DNA of 64,000 nucleotides from Tolypeutes matacus (Eukaryota > Chordata > Mammalia > Cingulata > Chlamyphoridae). The stretch's first letter is position 1, and each line of letters begins with the position of its first letter. Location of the stretch: NCBI GenBank assembly GCA_026826555.1, contig JAKSZT010020895.1, forward strand, positions 2,074,341 through 2,138,340. Reading direction: 5' to 3'. Of this stretch, positions 11,882-22,732 are shown piece by piece. A program made the translations under genes and the position numbers. The notes beneath the pieces were generated by a model. It was not told the origin of the DNA. It searched no databases and saw only the letters and a program-made list of their open reading frames with translations.

Positions 11882-12213
11882 TCTATTTATTTTTATAAGT
11901 GGTTTTTTTATTGTATTGTGTTGTGTTGTGTTGTGTTGTGTTGTGTTGTGTTGTGTTGTGTTGTGTTGTGTTGTGCTGTGCTGTGTTGTGTTGTGTTGTG
12001 TTCTATTGTATTGTATTTATTCCGCCCTTGCTGCTTGTGCTTTCTCTGCCCATCCACTGTGTGCCTTTCTGTGTCTACCTGTCTCCATCTGTGTCCTCTT
12101 GCTGCGCGCGGGCCCTGTGCTCACCGCGCTGCATGGGAGTTCCTTCACCAGGAGGCCCCAGGCCTCCCATATAGTAAATGAGAACCCATCCAAATGAGTC
12201 ATAGCTGCTTCCC
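11882..12213 (-). mobile_element. tRNA-derived SINE (DAS-like) with (TTGTG)n tail
   Basis: On the minus strand the element begins GGGAAGCAGCTATGACTCAT at 12213, like the SINE head at 35370 (GGGAAGCAGATGTGGCTCAA). It continues through a GC-rich body and ends in the (CACAA)n run. A 13-base target duplication, TATTTCACTTTTA, lies at 11869-11881 and 12214-12226. The pentanucleotide run therefore lies inside the insertion, as the evolved tail. The box A/box B promoter half is degenerate. Confidence 0.75.
11913..12012. repeat. (GTGTT)n pentanucleotide microsatellite
   Basis: About 100 bases repeat TTGTG with a few TTGTGC and TTCTA variants. The array lies between the SINE body and its 3' target duplication, so it probably grew from the SINE tail. 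All three forward frames stay open through it and give cysteine/valine/leucine-rich peptides. Those are artefacts of the repeat. Confidence 0.95.
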
Positions 12214-12420
12214 TATTTCACTTTTAGATTGTCATTTTGGGGTCAGAGTCAACCCAAAATCAGAAATATTTTGTCCTATGAATTCAATAAAATATATTTT
12301 ATTGGGTTTTACTTTTAGATCTATAATTAATGTTGACTTAATTTTTCTATGTAGTGTGAAGTACTTTGGTGCTTTGCTGTTGTCTTTCATCAATAATCAT
12401 TCTTTCATACAAAGAATCTA

Positions 12421-13340
12421 AGGTCATTTTTCTGTCTTTTATACTTTCTTTTATAATCATCATACCATTTGCATGAAGATAAATAGCAATGATAGCAGGT
12501 TTCTTTTTAAAGCTTAGTATTAAATATTAGTATCTTTCCCATTTTAATTTTGTATTACTCTGCCAAGAAAAAGAATTAAAACTCCAGTTATTTGATATCT
12601 GGACATACTTCTATGATTAGCGGGGCTATAAAAGTTGGTGGCTTTTTCTTGCTGCTGTGTATGCAGATTCAGGCCCTAGAGAGATGTGGCTAGGTTATAA
12701 ATGTTTTTGAAAAGTGTGCTATAAAAATTGATGGCCTATTATATGCCAGGTTATAAAGTAAGGATGGGGATAAAGGAGGAATATTTTCTCTCAGAAACAA
12801 TTTCTAAAGTGTCCCAGTCCATTATTTTTTCCCAAAATAGTTTAAGGAGGAAGTAAAATCTCAACATGTGCTTCAAAGTACTGTCTCTTTGAAGGGATGG
12901 TAGTAACCTTGCTGAAGAAGGGGATGGCCAAGTTAGAAAACCCGTTGCTCCCCAGTTAAGGAAATGCAAATGGAAAGTTTATTGCCCAGTGGATGTCTAA
13001 GGTCATTTAATAACACATGAATGTCCAATTGCTACAGCAGCATTTGTTTAACAGGTTATCTTTTCTTTATTCAATTTCCTTAGCACCTTTATTTAATAGC
13101 AATAGACTATATATGTGTATCAAAATCAATACATTTCTGAGTTTTCCATTATGGTTTAGTCAGTGTTGGATTTTCCTACTTGACTGATATTCAGGATGTT
13201 CAAAACCAATAATCATAGTAGTACAAGGAATACCACCAACCAGAAACCTAGGGGAAATTTTGTAATAAAACTCATTATTTACATATAACTCATTACCCCA
13301 TGTCTAGAGGAAATTTACCTCATAAGTATCTTTAGAAAGT
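12421..13340. other. No recognised gene or repeat
   Basis: This is AT-rich intergenic sequence. Short frames such as 12751-12969 on the minus strand do not resemble any family I know. Confidence 0.5.
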
Positions 13341-13599
13341 CTTTTTTGGTTTTCGTTTTTCCTCTTTTAACAACTGCCTTTGTTCAGATTTATTTTCACT
13401 TCAGAAGAGTTTAAATATGTGATAATTATTTTTTCCTGCTCTATGCTTGACCATCCTGAATTTATTCTCTATCTTACACCTCATTTACAAGTCTTTGGTA
13501 ATATTCTATTTCCTATACATGAACATGATACATTTCTCATAACTAATTTAAAAATGCTAATATCTTATTTTAATGTGCAATTCATAATATTCAGAATTC

Positions 13600-14590
13600 C
13601 TTAGTTTTGTCTTAATCTTTCCATACCAAAAATTCCATCCAGTATACTATATTACATTTAGCCATCAGATTTCTTTAGGAATTTCTATATAGCAGCAACT
13701 TCTCTGACTTTCCTTACTTTTAATCATCTAGATAGTACTAAGGTGGAATAGACAAATCTTTTGAATATTATTACTGAACTGGGGTTTCTGACAATTTTGC
13801 CATGATTACACTAGGATTATGGAATATTGGGAGGAAGACCACAAAGAGAAAGTTCCATTTCATCACATTCTATCAAGAGTTTATAATATTGACCTGGCTA
13901 ACCATTGTTGAGGTTAACCTTGTTCACATGGTTGAAATTATGGTTGCCAATATTCTCTACTCTAAAATTACTCTTTCTTATACTCTTTGGAAATAAGTCA
14001 CTATGTGTATCCTACACTAAAATGTGGAGACTTATGCTCTAACTCCTTGAAAGTGTGGTATCTACATAAGTCATTTGGAATTGTTCTATATGATAGATTT
14101 ATCTATTCTCCCCATTTATTTGTGTATTTTAGTATGGACTCATGGATATTAATTTAAGCACTTTGGATAAAGTCCAATACTGTATTATTTATTTTGTTGC
14201 ACATATTTTTCCAGCCTTGGATTTGAGAACACTTTGAGATAGGTCTTATGTCTCTTTTTTAATTTATCTTCATCATTGTGCATATATGTATATATTGTGT
14301 TTGTTGTTTTGTTTATTGGCTTTTAAAAATTTTCTTCCTTAATTTCTGGCACTAAAATTTGTTCCAGTTGATTTTTTCCATCCCTTGTTCCAGAATCAAT
14401 CAAATCTCCTAGGATTCCTGTTTCTTTTTCTTGTAGAATGGTATTGGAAACAAAGATCCATATCCTGCATGGACATGTAATTTTATTCTAGTCAAGAAAT
14501 GTAATATAGAGCCAAAGTAACAAGTTCACATGTAAATTAGGCCCCTTATTTTCCCATAATCTAAGAAGTCAGTAGAAGATTAAGCTTTTT
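13600..14590 (-). mobile_element. Ancient L1 3' UTR (L1M-like), copy 1
   Basis: This region shares a collinear series of short blocks with 57500-59165: GGAAGACCACAAAG near 13830, TCTACATAAGTCATTTGGAA near 14060, and CCCATAATCTAAGAAG near 14555. The pattern fits the 3' UTR of an old mammalian L1 read on its minus strand. The two copies are quite diverged. I infer the family from recall of such 3' UTRs and not from any coding part. Confidence 0.6.
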
Positions 14591-14819
14591 ATCAAATCTT
14601 GTTCAAGTTTCTTTTTTAAATCACCATTTTTATCATTTTCTTAAAACACTTAATTTCTGACTTTCTTCTGTATAATAGCGATTAAAATGTGTGACAAACA
14701 GCATATAGAAAAATTACAAATTGAAGTCAATATAGTAATAACCATATATTAAAAATATGGTTTAGTAAAAAGTCAATGACACCACTATCTTTATAAGATT
14801 TTTTTTCTAATTTCCAAGC

Positions 14820-16460
14820 CATTTTATTTTATTTATTTTATTTAAAAAAAAAATACTTAGATTACATAAATGTTACCAAAAAATATAAGGATTCCCATAC
14901 ACCTTACCTTCCACGCCTCCCACAACCTCCCACATAAACATCCTACATTAGTGGGGCACATTAATTGCAATTTATAAACACATCTTGGGGTTTTGCCATT
15001 AAGCATGGTCCATAGTTTACATTGTAGACAACACTCTCTCCCACACAGTTCTGCATGTGATATGATGATATAAAGTGGCCTATTTTTGTCATTGAAATGT
15101 CAAACAGGACAATTCCCAAGTCACAAAAAAGCCCCTCTATTACAACTGCTTTTCCCTCTCCCTATCCCAGAGCCTCCAGTGGCCACTGGCTCCACATCAA
15201 TGTTGTAATTTTTTCCAGTGCTTGAATCTCAATATGTCTACAGTAGAATACAAGTAAGTCCACTCTAGTCCACAGCTCTTCCCCACATCCTGAAGAGTCT
15301 AGGTTGGTAATGTCCACTCCACCTCTAATTGAGAGGGTGCTTATATCCTATGGGGAAGATTGATGGGATTATCCTGCCTGCAGCTGCAACCTCTTTCCAT
15401 TCCCTGGGAAGGCCGTTGCCCATCATCTCCCCACCAGTTGTTTTGGGTGAGTCCAATGAGCTCTCGAGTAGGAGTTGCTGCTCCACCAAAGCTCTGGGCC
15501 CATATGGCAGATGGACAGCCCAAAAACTCAAGTGTCTGGACATACACCTACAAACTTCAGCACCAAGTATAAGTTTGAATAGAAGGGACAGATGAGCCAA
15601 GTGCAGGGCAGGCATAGTTGAGTCCAACTCTGTGACTTTCAGGAGCACAAACTCCAAATTAGAGCCATTTGGCAAGGTACCAAACTCTGTAGCTATCAGA
15701 CCTCACATAGGGCCTGGGTGTCTCCAGAGCCCTCAGGAGCCCCACTGTTTGGGTTGATATCCACTTTGGAATTCTATGAGATCCTACTGAGATGGGAGTA
15801 AGCGTTACCTCTGGGATGACCTCCTGACACATTTTGAAGTCTCTTATCCACACAAACTCATTTTTCTTAAACTTTCCCCCCTTTTATTTAAGGTCTTTTT
15901 CCAGTTGCATTGCCAGTTGCACTTGGTAGCAATCCCTTGCTGCCAGGGAGGCTCATCCCAGAGAGTCATGTCCCAGGCTGGGAGGAAGGTAATGCATTCA
16001 TATGCTGAGTTTGGCTTAGAGAGAGGCCACATTTGAGCAACAAGGAGGCTTTCAGGCTAGTCATCAATATCAAGGGTCCATCAGTGGATCATCCTCAGAT
16101 GGCAAGATTCATAGTTACATGCAACAAGAGGTCTTGACATACTGGTTTGTCCTCCCCTATTAGGAACTGCCCTTGCTCTTGAGAGACTCCTGCATCTTTA
16201 TTTCTGAACAAATCAGTCCTCTCAAAGATGGGAGTCCAACTCCTTCCTGCTCATTATGTGGGTCTCCACCCACTAATACAACACTTTATGACAGAATGAA
16301 CACTCACACACACCCTAGAAGCCTGTGCTAGGTGCACCCTGTCCCAAATGTCCCCTTCCCCAAATAACAACACCCTAAACAAGTGAACCTTCCTTGTCAT
16401 TTCCTTTAATGCACAATCAATAAGGATTTGAACTTGTAAGGAAAACATTGTAAGATGAGC
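14820..16460 (-). mobile_element. L1 3' UTR copy, minus strand
   Basis: It begins at the left with T-rich tail sequence, then CTTAGATTACATAAATGTTA, the reverse complement of the L1 3' terminus. It continues for about 1.6 kb collinear with the copies at 38836 and 54590. It is 5'-truncated, with no ORF2 sequence. The strand opposite to the L1 is open at 15329-15595. Confidence 0.75.
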
Positions 16461-16892
16461 AGAGCTCTGCAAGTGCATAATCATTAACATGATAAATTTG
16501 CTATCTTTCTTAAAACTATGAGGTAAAATTAGCCATTAAGAATAAACATATGAAGGAACATTCAATATACTTTTGAAAATGTGTGTACTATACTTAGGCT
16601 TTAAATGGTATATCCTCAGTTACTCTGAAGCTAGGGAATGTTTACCAATTGCAGTTTAATAGTTAACAATATATTTTTTATTACACTTTCTCAGGTAATG
16701 AGCTTGACCTAACACTAAAATAGCAATATTGGGATGAGTTCCAATAATATTCAAATATGTTACTAACAAATAACACAAATATGTGTCTATGGAACTTTAG
16801 GAAAATTTTCAGCATATGCCTGATACTTATAATGTATACCATGTCTACAGTGGAGGACAGATGATGCACTCATTTGCCTTTTATATATTCTA
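16461..16892. other. AT-rich interval where an OR 3' end would be expected
   Basis: No coding frame is recognisable. By comparison with 61178-61866, the end of an OR gene should lie just left of 16893. Only weak similarity can be imagined near 16830-16880, and I do not call it a gene. Confidence 0.4.
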
Positions 16893-17560
16893 GTGAGAGT
16901 CAATCACTTACTGAATCATGGTTTGATTAAATTGGTACATACTTCAAATATGAGAGTATTTGATTATTGTTGGAAGAAAATACAATTGTATATAACGTTG
17001 TGGGTTGCTTTTTTTTTTTTTTCAATTAACAGAGATATTGAATGTCAAAGCCCTATTTATTGTATCAAGGAAAAATAAGTGTCATATTACTTCAGATAAT
17101 TATGGTCCAAGAGTCTCTCCTCTACAAATCCTCTGTCTCTCAAGCCATATCATATCTAGTGTCTAAGCCTGACCCCCCATACTCTAATATAGAATGCACA
17201 AGAGGGGCTTACTTTTTTCTATTTTTCTATGTTCTGATCTCACTCTGGTAACTTTCCTGACATCAGCCTGACTTGCTTTTTCCTCAGAGATCCTTTCTGG
17301 CATTGCTGACCAGGAAAAAGATTATCCAACTCTTAATCTGTACTCTAGCTTATTAAGAAGAAAAATCTTTACTCAGTAATAGCTTTCAATCTTGTGAGCA
17401 ACTATAAATAAATTAGATAAATCTTTAATTCATCTATTACATATTTCCATTTAGATATCCATCTTCTTGAATGCATCCAGTCAAGTGACCTCAGTGTTCC
17501 TAGTCTATCCAATCTTCTTATGAAAGCTATCTAATGAACAATCATAACTATCCAGTGAGA
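16893..17560. repeat. Duplicated block, paralogous to 61866-62490
   Basis: The two blocks agree along their length. Examples are TTACTGAATCATGGTTTGAT against TTACTCTATCATGTATGAAT, CAGATAATTATGGTCCAAGA against CAGATAATTATGGAACAAGA, and TTATTAAGAAGAAAAATCTT against TTATTAAGAAGAAAGATCTT. The right-hand copy starts at once after the stop codon of an OR pseudogene. This block is therefore best read as the 3' flank of a lost OR paralogue. It does not look like an interspersed repeat I know. Confidence 0.75.
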
Positions 17561-17807
17561 AATCATATCTATGCAATGAACAATTTTGTTATGAGAAACC
17601 AGTCTAAAACTCATTTACATAAAAGGAAACTATAAATTATAATTAGACTTTCATTTTACAAATAGATTTTCCTATATGTGTCTAGTTTTTGTTGTTCTCA
17701 TAGAATGAATGAAGATGCAATTTCACCTCTGTATTATTCCTTAAAAATGCATAACCTGAATCTGATGCCACTTTTGCTGTCAAATGTTTCAATAAAATTT
17801 ATAAGAG

Positions 17808-17890
17808 TTACCAGGGATTTAATCCAGGATCTTGTACATGTGAAGCAGGTACACAACTTCAACTACATCCAATCCCCCACATCTGTTTTT
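17808..17890 (-). mobile_element. tRNA-derived SINE head, degenerate
   Basis: The reverse complement begins CAGATGTGGGGGATTGGATG and contains CCTGGATTAAATCCCTGG, a box B-like motif. It matches the head of the SINE at 35370. Only the tRNA-related part is recognisable. Confidence 0.55.
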
Positions 17891-17959
17891 ATAAATGGAA
17901 AGAAAGAGAAGAACAATGCAAGGAAAGGAAAAAGACAGAGAGAACAATAAGGAGCAAAT

Positions 17960-18070
17960 TGTAGACAATTGATGAAACTTAGTAAAGGATGGTTATGGGA
18001 GTTCCTTGTACTATCTTTGCAATGCTTATGTAAGAATGAAATTATTTCAAAATACAGAGTCAAAAAATGA
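17960..18070 (+). mobile_element. Possible old L1 3' end
   Basis: GGGAGTTCCTTGTACTATCT followed by ATTATTTCAAAATACAGAG resembles the terminal 3' UTR and tail of old L1s. It is short and diverged. Confidence 0.35.
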
Positions 18071-18074
18071 GGGT

Positions 18075-18545
18075 AAATGTTTTATTGTCCTGGCTGCTAA
18101 TTCAAGTACCATGTAATGGATTGACTTAAACAAAAGAAAATTATTGGCTCAATGTTTTGAGGTTAGGAAAAATCCACAATCAAGACATCATCAAGGTGAT
18201 GCTTTATCCTAGAAGACTGGGGCATTATTGGCCTGGCTGTTAGGGATACTTGGTTCTTGACTTTTCTGTCACATGACAATGCCCAAGTTAGGCTCTACTG
18301 CTTCTTCTTTCCCTTCCAGTTTTCTTTGACTTCCAACTTCTTGCTGGTCCCTCTCACATTCTCTCTTTGTGAAGTTCTTTATAAGACCTTTAGTAATAGG
18401 TTTAAGATCCCACCTAATTAAGCTGGTTCAGAAATTAACTGAAGTAATCTCATCAATAGGTCCTATTTACAAGTATTCAAATACTTAGAAATGGATAAAT
18501 TTAAGAACAAGATGTCTGAGGTATGCATTGCCTCTTGTCCCAAAC
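18075..18545 (-). mobile_element. MaLR/ERVL-type LTR, minus strand
   Basis: It shares blocks in order with the LTR-like copies at 51800-52445 and 63545-63960: a CATCAAGGTGATGCTTTATC-like block, TCTCTCTTTGTGAAGTTC, CTCATCAATAGGTCCTATTT, and TAAGAACAAGATGTC. In reverse complement it resembles 35716-36166. It is diverged and no internal region is attached. Confidence 0.6.
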
Positions 18546-18559
18546 TGAAACTTGGGCTC

Positions 18560-19950
18560 CAGGAAGAATTAAGGGAATGTGGAAAGCTGTCATTTGCAGT
18601 CATGAAGCAATAAGAAAAGAAGTTAAATTTCCAGATAAGTGTAGGTTAAACCCCTGGCTATCATGACCTGTGCTAACAAGGGGACTTAGTACTTAGATCC
18701 CAAGTAAAGTTTACTGGAAATATAGATATCAAACAAATCATAAATTCCTAGAGAAATGGAATTGAATTATTAATTCAATTGCCAAAGACAACAAGTAAGA
18801 TAGAAAATGTGGGCTCAAGAGGGAGAGTCACAACAATCCATTGAGATACTGAAAAATGAACAGAGAAAGGGAGAGCAGTCAATGATATTGAGATGGTTTT
18901 GTCACTAATGCAAGTCTCACTGTTGACAGTATCTATTTCATCTTCATTTTTGTAAATGTGACTAATGTTTCAAGATTCAATTCTTTTCCCCAGGAGCTAT
19001 TTTGCTCCAGGTTATTAGCTTCTTCTTATACAGCACATCAAAGAAAACCATATATACTGCGATTGCACCCCTCCAGGACTGTAAGTTATTCATGAAATCA
19101 CTGTACTTTATGTGTCTAATCACATGTACAAGGTTTGTCACAAAGCTGGCAATGGATAAATTTGTAAAAGTGGCCAAAAATGTTCCATATTGTTTTGCAA
19201 TTCTTACTTGCAATGCACCTGAAGACAGTGTATCATTTTCTTATTGATTTTGAGCGTTATTTATATAATAAAGAATGTCTTTGTCTCTCAAATATGTTCT
19301 AAATATATTTCAAAGTCCAACATTTGTATTTTGCTTTTAAGATTTTTTGAGAATAAATATAATTGGTAGAAAGCAATTTCTCTATAATTTGGGGTAACAG
19401 TTGAATCTTAAGAAAGGTTAGTCCCTTTTTATTTTGCTCTTCTGTCCCTTGAAGTCACAGTATAACACATATGATACATTCTTGTGGCATCTTCAAGATG
19501 CAAACTATTGAAAAACACCAGAAATGGCATAGAGCTTTACAGGAGCTTATTTTCTATATGCTAAAAGCTTAAGTAGAAAACTGAAATGCATAAAGATATC
19601 CTCATTCGTAATAAGGTAATGCATTTTATTTTCATTAAATGCAGCCTCATTACCCTCTTGTATCTTAAGTAACTCTATTAGGATATTCGAAGGAAAACTG
19701 GAAATGCAGAGGAATCGAACTTTAAACAATACATCATAATTTACAAAAGTAATGATTAATAACATAAGCTGAATTTATAACTAGAAGAACTAGGAAATTA
19801 TGGGAGGGGAGGCAAAGGTAAGAGACAAGACACTATTTTTCACTCACTATTTCCCAACAATTTTCTGAGGCATATAGTTTTGAGTTTCTTTGAAGGTTTG
19901 TTTTTTTGTGACTGATGTGGTTGTTTCTCACTGACAAAAAAGTCTGAAAT
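18560..19950. other. No recognised gene; one unassigned open frame
   Basis: This is mostly unique-looking AT-rich sequence. A 78-codon minus-strand frame at 18977-19213 and an 81-codon plus-strand frame at 19002-19247 overlap. Neither matches a family I recognise, and neither has a convincing start context or partner exon. I treat them as chance frames or a very old relic. Confidence 0.4.
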
Positions 19951-20235
19951 ATTAATCCAAACATTCTGTGCAGATTCAAGGAACATGAAAGTGTAATGAG
20001 ATAAATTGCATTTAAGGAATCATATTTTGGGACAAATTATATTTAGTATTGACAACCTTATTTTTTATTCTGACATCCTGATAGTTAAACAGTATCAATA
20101 GACAGAATCGATCCCATTGTGTCCTGAGCAAAAATATTACCAGAAAGGCAAATGATTTTAAAAACTAGTAAGTGGCAAAGCCCAGTGAGAGGAGAGGTTT
20201 TGGACTCAAAGTTTAAAGTTCATTTTATTAAATTG

Positions 20236-20251
20236 TGTTTTCTCCTTGCAG
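20236..20251 (+). other. Splice acceptor upstream of OR pseudogene 1
   Basis: A pyrimidine-rich tract ends TTTTCTCCTTGCAG, 38 bases before the initiating ATG. Mammalian OR genes carry their whole coding region in one exon preceded by a 5' UTR exon, so an acceptor is expected here. The second OR pseudogene has a matching TTTTTTCCTTGCAG ending at 61133. The intron side also aligns for several tens of bases. Confidence 0.65.
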
Positions 20252-20589
20252 ATTATTCCTAGTTGTGTTTTCTCATATGCACTGAAGCCATGCAACAGGA
20301 TAATAGAGTTATTGTGCTCATGTAAGTAGGACTAACACTGGATCTTACAAGGCAGAGAATGATTAAAATCTTTTTCATTTTTTACTTAAGGACCATGGTG
20401 TGTAACTTTCTTATTATTGTGATCATGAGTTTCATCCATACTTTTGAACTTCCATGTATTTCTTCCTAATGTAGCTTGGGAATACACACAATTATTTCTC
20501 AAATATTGTAGGTCAAAGTCTACTTTTTGAGCTACTATGCAATAAATGAAATATCCAATAATGATTACATAAGCCAAGTATTTGCACAA

Positions 20590-21165
20590 TGTGGCAGTTT
20601 GAGGTTATCTATCAATCCCAAAAAGAGAAAGATTATGTTTGTAAACTAATCTATTCCTCTGGGTGTGATATCCTTTGAATGTATTAGATTAACCTGAAAT
20701 ATCTTTTATTAAATTATTTGTTAAGATTAGGACTTTGCTTCAACCATGTCAGTAAGGCATAATTAAGTTTGAGTTCCCACTCCCTTGGTGGGCTTATATA
20801 AACAGACACTCACTCAGGGCAACACACAGAAGAGGAGAGAACTTGCTTATTTTGGTTTTACCATGTTACAAAAAGGAGAATGCTCAAATAGCTAAAACAC
20901 CAGGAAGAGAAACAAGCCATTTGCTTGATAGTTTGCAGCCAAAGAGAACAGAGCAGCTGAGCAGCTGAGAAGGTCCAAAAGACCAGGCAGAGATCACCCT
21001 CCACTTTGCTTCATCACATGGCAACAGACTTTGGTGAGAAAGCAGCCTTGAGTAGGACTATTTAGGGCCCTGTAACTGTAAGCTTTTATCATAAATAAAT
21101 ATCCTTTATAGAAGCCAAAAGATTTCTGGTACTTTGCACCAGTACCCCTTTATCTGACTAATGCA
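20590..21165 (+). mobile_element. 5' LTR of MaLR/ERVL-type element
   Basis: This 576-base LTR begins TGTGGCAGTTTGAGG and ends CTGACTAATGCA. It contains a TATATAAA-like sequence near 20796 and AATAAATATCC near 21095, about 70 bases before the end. It is directly followed by a primer-binding-site-like motif and an internal region, so it is a 5' LTR and not a solo one. The same family recurs at 22733, 23335, 25061, 25819 and 57889. Confidence 0.8.
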
Positions 21166-21292
21166 GAATTTGGTAGCGAGAGTGGGTTCCTGCTTTTGTC
21201 ATTACTACAAATGCTAGAATGGTTTTATAAATTGGTAAGGGGTATTTCTTAGAGGAATTGTGAGATGCTTGATGGCAAAGGCCTAGATTGCT

Positions 21293-21673
21293 TTGAAGAG
21301 AGTTAATAGGAATATGGAGACTAAAGTTATTTCTGATAAGGCCTTAGATGGAAATGATGAAACTACTATTGCAAACTGGAAGGAAGGCAATCCATGTTTT
21401 AAATTTGCAGAGAACTTAGCAAGATTAACTCCTGATGTTATATGGAAGACCATATTTGAAAATGGCAAGGCTGGGCAGTTAGCTGAAGAGCTTACCAAAG
21501 TAAACTTGGAGAATTCAGCTTGGCTTCCCCTTACAGTTTATAGAAAAATGCTAGATGAGAGAGATAAGCTGAGAACTGAATTGTTGGGCACAATGAAACC
21601 AGAATATGATACTGGAAATCCCAGGTCTCTGGAAATCAAGCCCCCAGATGATAGTGCCCCATTTGGAAAATAA
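21293..21673 (+). CDS. 126-codon open frame inside MaLR-like internal region
   Basis: The frame starts MKRVNRNMETKVISDKALDG, has a mixed hydrophilic composition and ends at a TAA. It contains EELTKVNLENSAW and YRKMLDERDKLRTELLG, the second of which could be helical. It lies where a gag-related reading frame sits in MaLR-type elements. I see no zinc knuckle or other diagnostic gag motif, so a gag origin is only an inference. The start is the first ATG in the frame. Whether the frame is conserved in other copies is unknown. It is most likely a remnant with no present role. Confidence 0.4.
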   Translation: MKRVNRNMETKVISDKALDGNDETTIANWKEGNPCFKFAENLARLTPDVIWKTIFENGKAGQLAEELTKVNLENSAWLPLTVYRKMLDERDKLRTELLGTMKPEYDTGNPRSLEIKPPDDSAPFGK

Positions 21674-21928
21674 CTAAACTTGAAAATTGTGAGTTAGGAT
21701 AAAAAATTCAGTTACTTATGAAAGACTTGTAGACAGTCTTACTGTCTGATGGCTTGGACCCCGGATTCTCTCATGCTAAACCAATTAGCTTTTTGTGAGC
21801 TCTGTATGAACAAAACTACTGTCAGCCTGGACTAAAAGGGACTAGGGGGGGAAAGATGGAAGGAAAAATGTCTTCAAGTGGAAATCCATGGAAGCTGAGG
21901 TCTGGAGTTAAGACATCTCTTTGGGCCA

Positions 21929-22335
21929 TGAGAGGAACACCACCCACATGTACAGAGAGGGTGATTTTGCCATGGCATTTGAAGAGGGTGGATGTTTCAT
22001 CCTCCTGTCCAGGGAGAGTTTTGCTGCCCCAGGCTACAGAGAGGGTGGAGAACCTTCCCCAAGGGTTGGAGAGAGTGAAGTCACCACCCTAGTGCTCTGA
22101 GAATGATGGACCTGTTCCCATAGATTTGGGAAGGCCAGGTCAACACCTTACTGTTCTGAGGAGGTTGGAATTGTATGGCAGAGATTAGGGAGAATGTTGC
22201 CACTACCTCAATGTACTAATAGGCTTGAAATTTCAACCCAGGTTTTTGGGGAAGAGTGGCCATCACCCCAATGTTCATGGAGGATGAGGTTTGGAGCTCA
22301 GTCACCACCCAGATGTTTGATGAGGGTGGAAACAA
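21929..22335 (+). repeat. Decayed minisatellite, about 28-31 base units
   Basis: Roughly 13 imperfect units follow one another. Each begins with an AGAGRGTGGA-like purine block and continues with a CCACCCCAGTG-like pyrimidine block. Examples begin at AGAGAGGGTGATTTTGCC (21954), AGAGGGTGGATGTTTCATCC, AGAGGGTGGAGAACCTTCC and AGAGAGTGAAGTCACCACC. In translation this shows as RV recurring every 9-10 residues. Units differ widely, so the array is old. Confidence 0.75.
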
Positions 22336-22732
22336 GAAAAAGGCCAATGGGAAAGTATGTGGAAAGGGTGGGCCCTCATGAGGTCCCAGGGAGAAGAAAC
22401 CATCATCTTTAGAATGACTGTCCAACTTTGAAATCTAAGAGTATGCCCAGCAGTTTTTTGGAACTGTTTGAGATCAGTGACACATGTTACCCCCTACCTC
22501 CAAATTCTCCTTGTGGTAATACAAATGTTTATTTTATGTCTGTCCCTTTGAATATTGGAAGCAGATAAATTGTTTTGTAAGTTTCACAGTTCTAAATTCA
22601 GGGGGGACTTTGCTCCAAGACAAACTGTATTTCTATAACTATGATATGATTTTGGACTTAGCATTTAAATGAAAAAAATTTAATGTTCGTTTTTTTTAAT
22701 TGAAATTTGTTTTTGGGTTTCAGAGGGTAGAG

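Larger units (their letters stand above)
11000..12420 (-). mobile_element. Old L1 ORF2 fragment, minus strand, with two nested insertions
   Basis: Three pieces read as one degenerate L1 ORF2 C-terminal region on the minus strand: about 11040-11250, 11770-11881 and 12227-12420. They are separated by an LTR (11251-11769) and a SINE (11882-12213). Each insertion is bounded by its own target duplication, which supports the original continuity. No open frame of useful length survives. Confidence 0.65.
21166..22732 (+). mobile_element. Internal region of MaLR-like retrotransposon
   Basis: Five bases after the LTR comes TGGTAGCGAGAGTGGG (21171-21186). It resembles the TGGTACCGAGAGTGGG-type start of MaLR and ERVL internal regions, where a tRNA primes reverse transcription. 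A purine-rich AGAGGGTAGAG precedes the next LTR at 22733, consistent with a polypurine tract. The internal region is only 1.57 kb and carries no recognisable pol, so the element was non-autonomous. It holds one 126-codon frame and a decayed tandem repeat. Confidence 0.75.

Noticed and set aside
11717..12197. Cysteine/valine/leucine-rich frames of up to 154 codons
   Set aside because: They arise from the (TTGTG)n array, which is open in all forward frames, plus flanking L1 and SINE sequence.
18977..19247. Overlapping frames of 78 and 81 codons on opposite strands, considered as a processed pseudogene or an OR exon
   Set aside because: Neither peptide matches a family I can name, and there is no A tail, splice context or matching paralogue near OR pseudogene 2.
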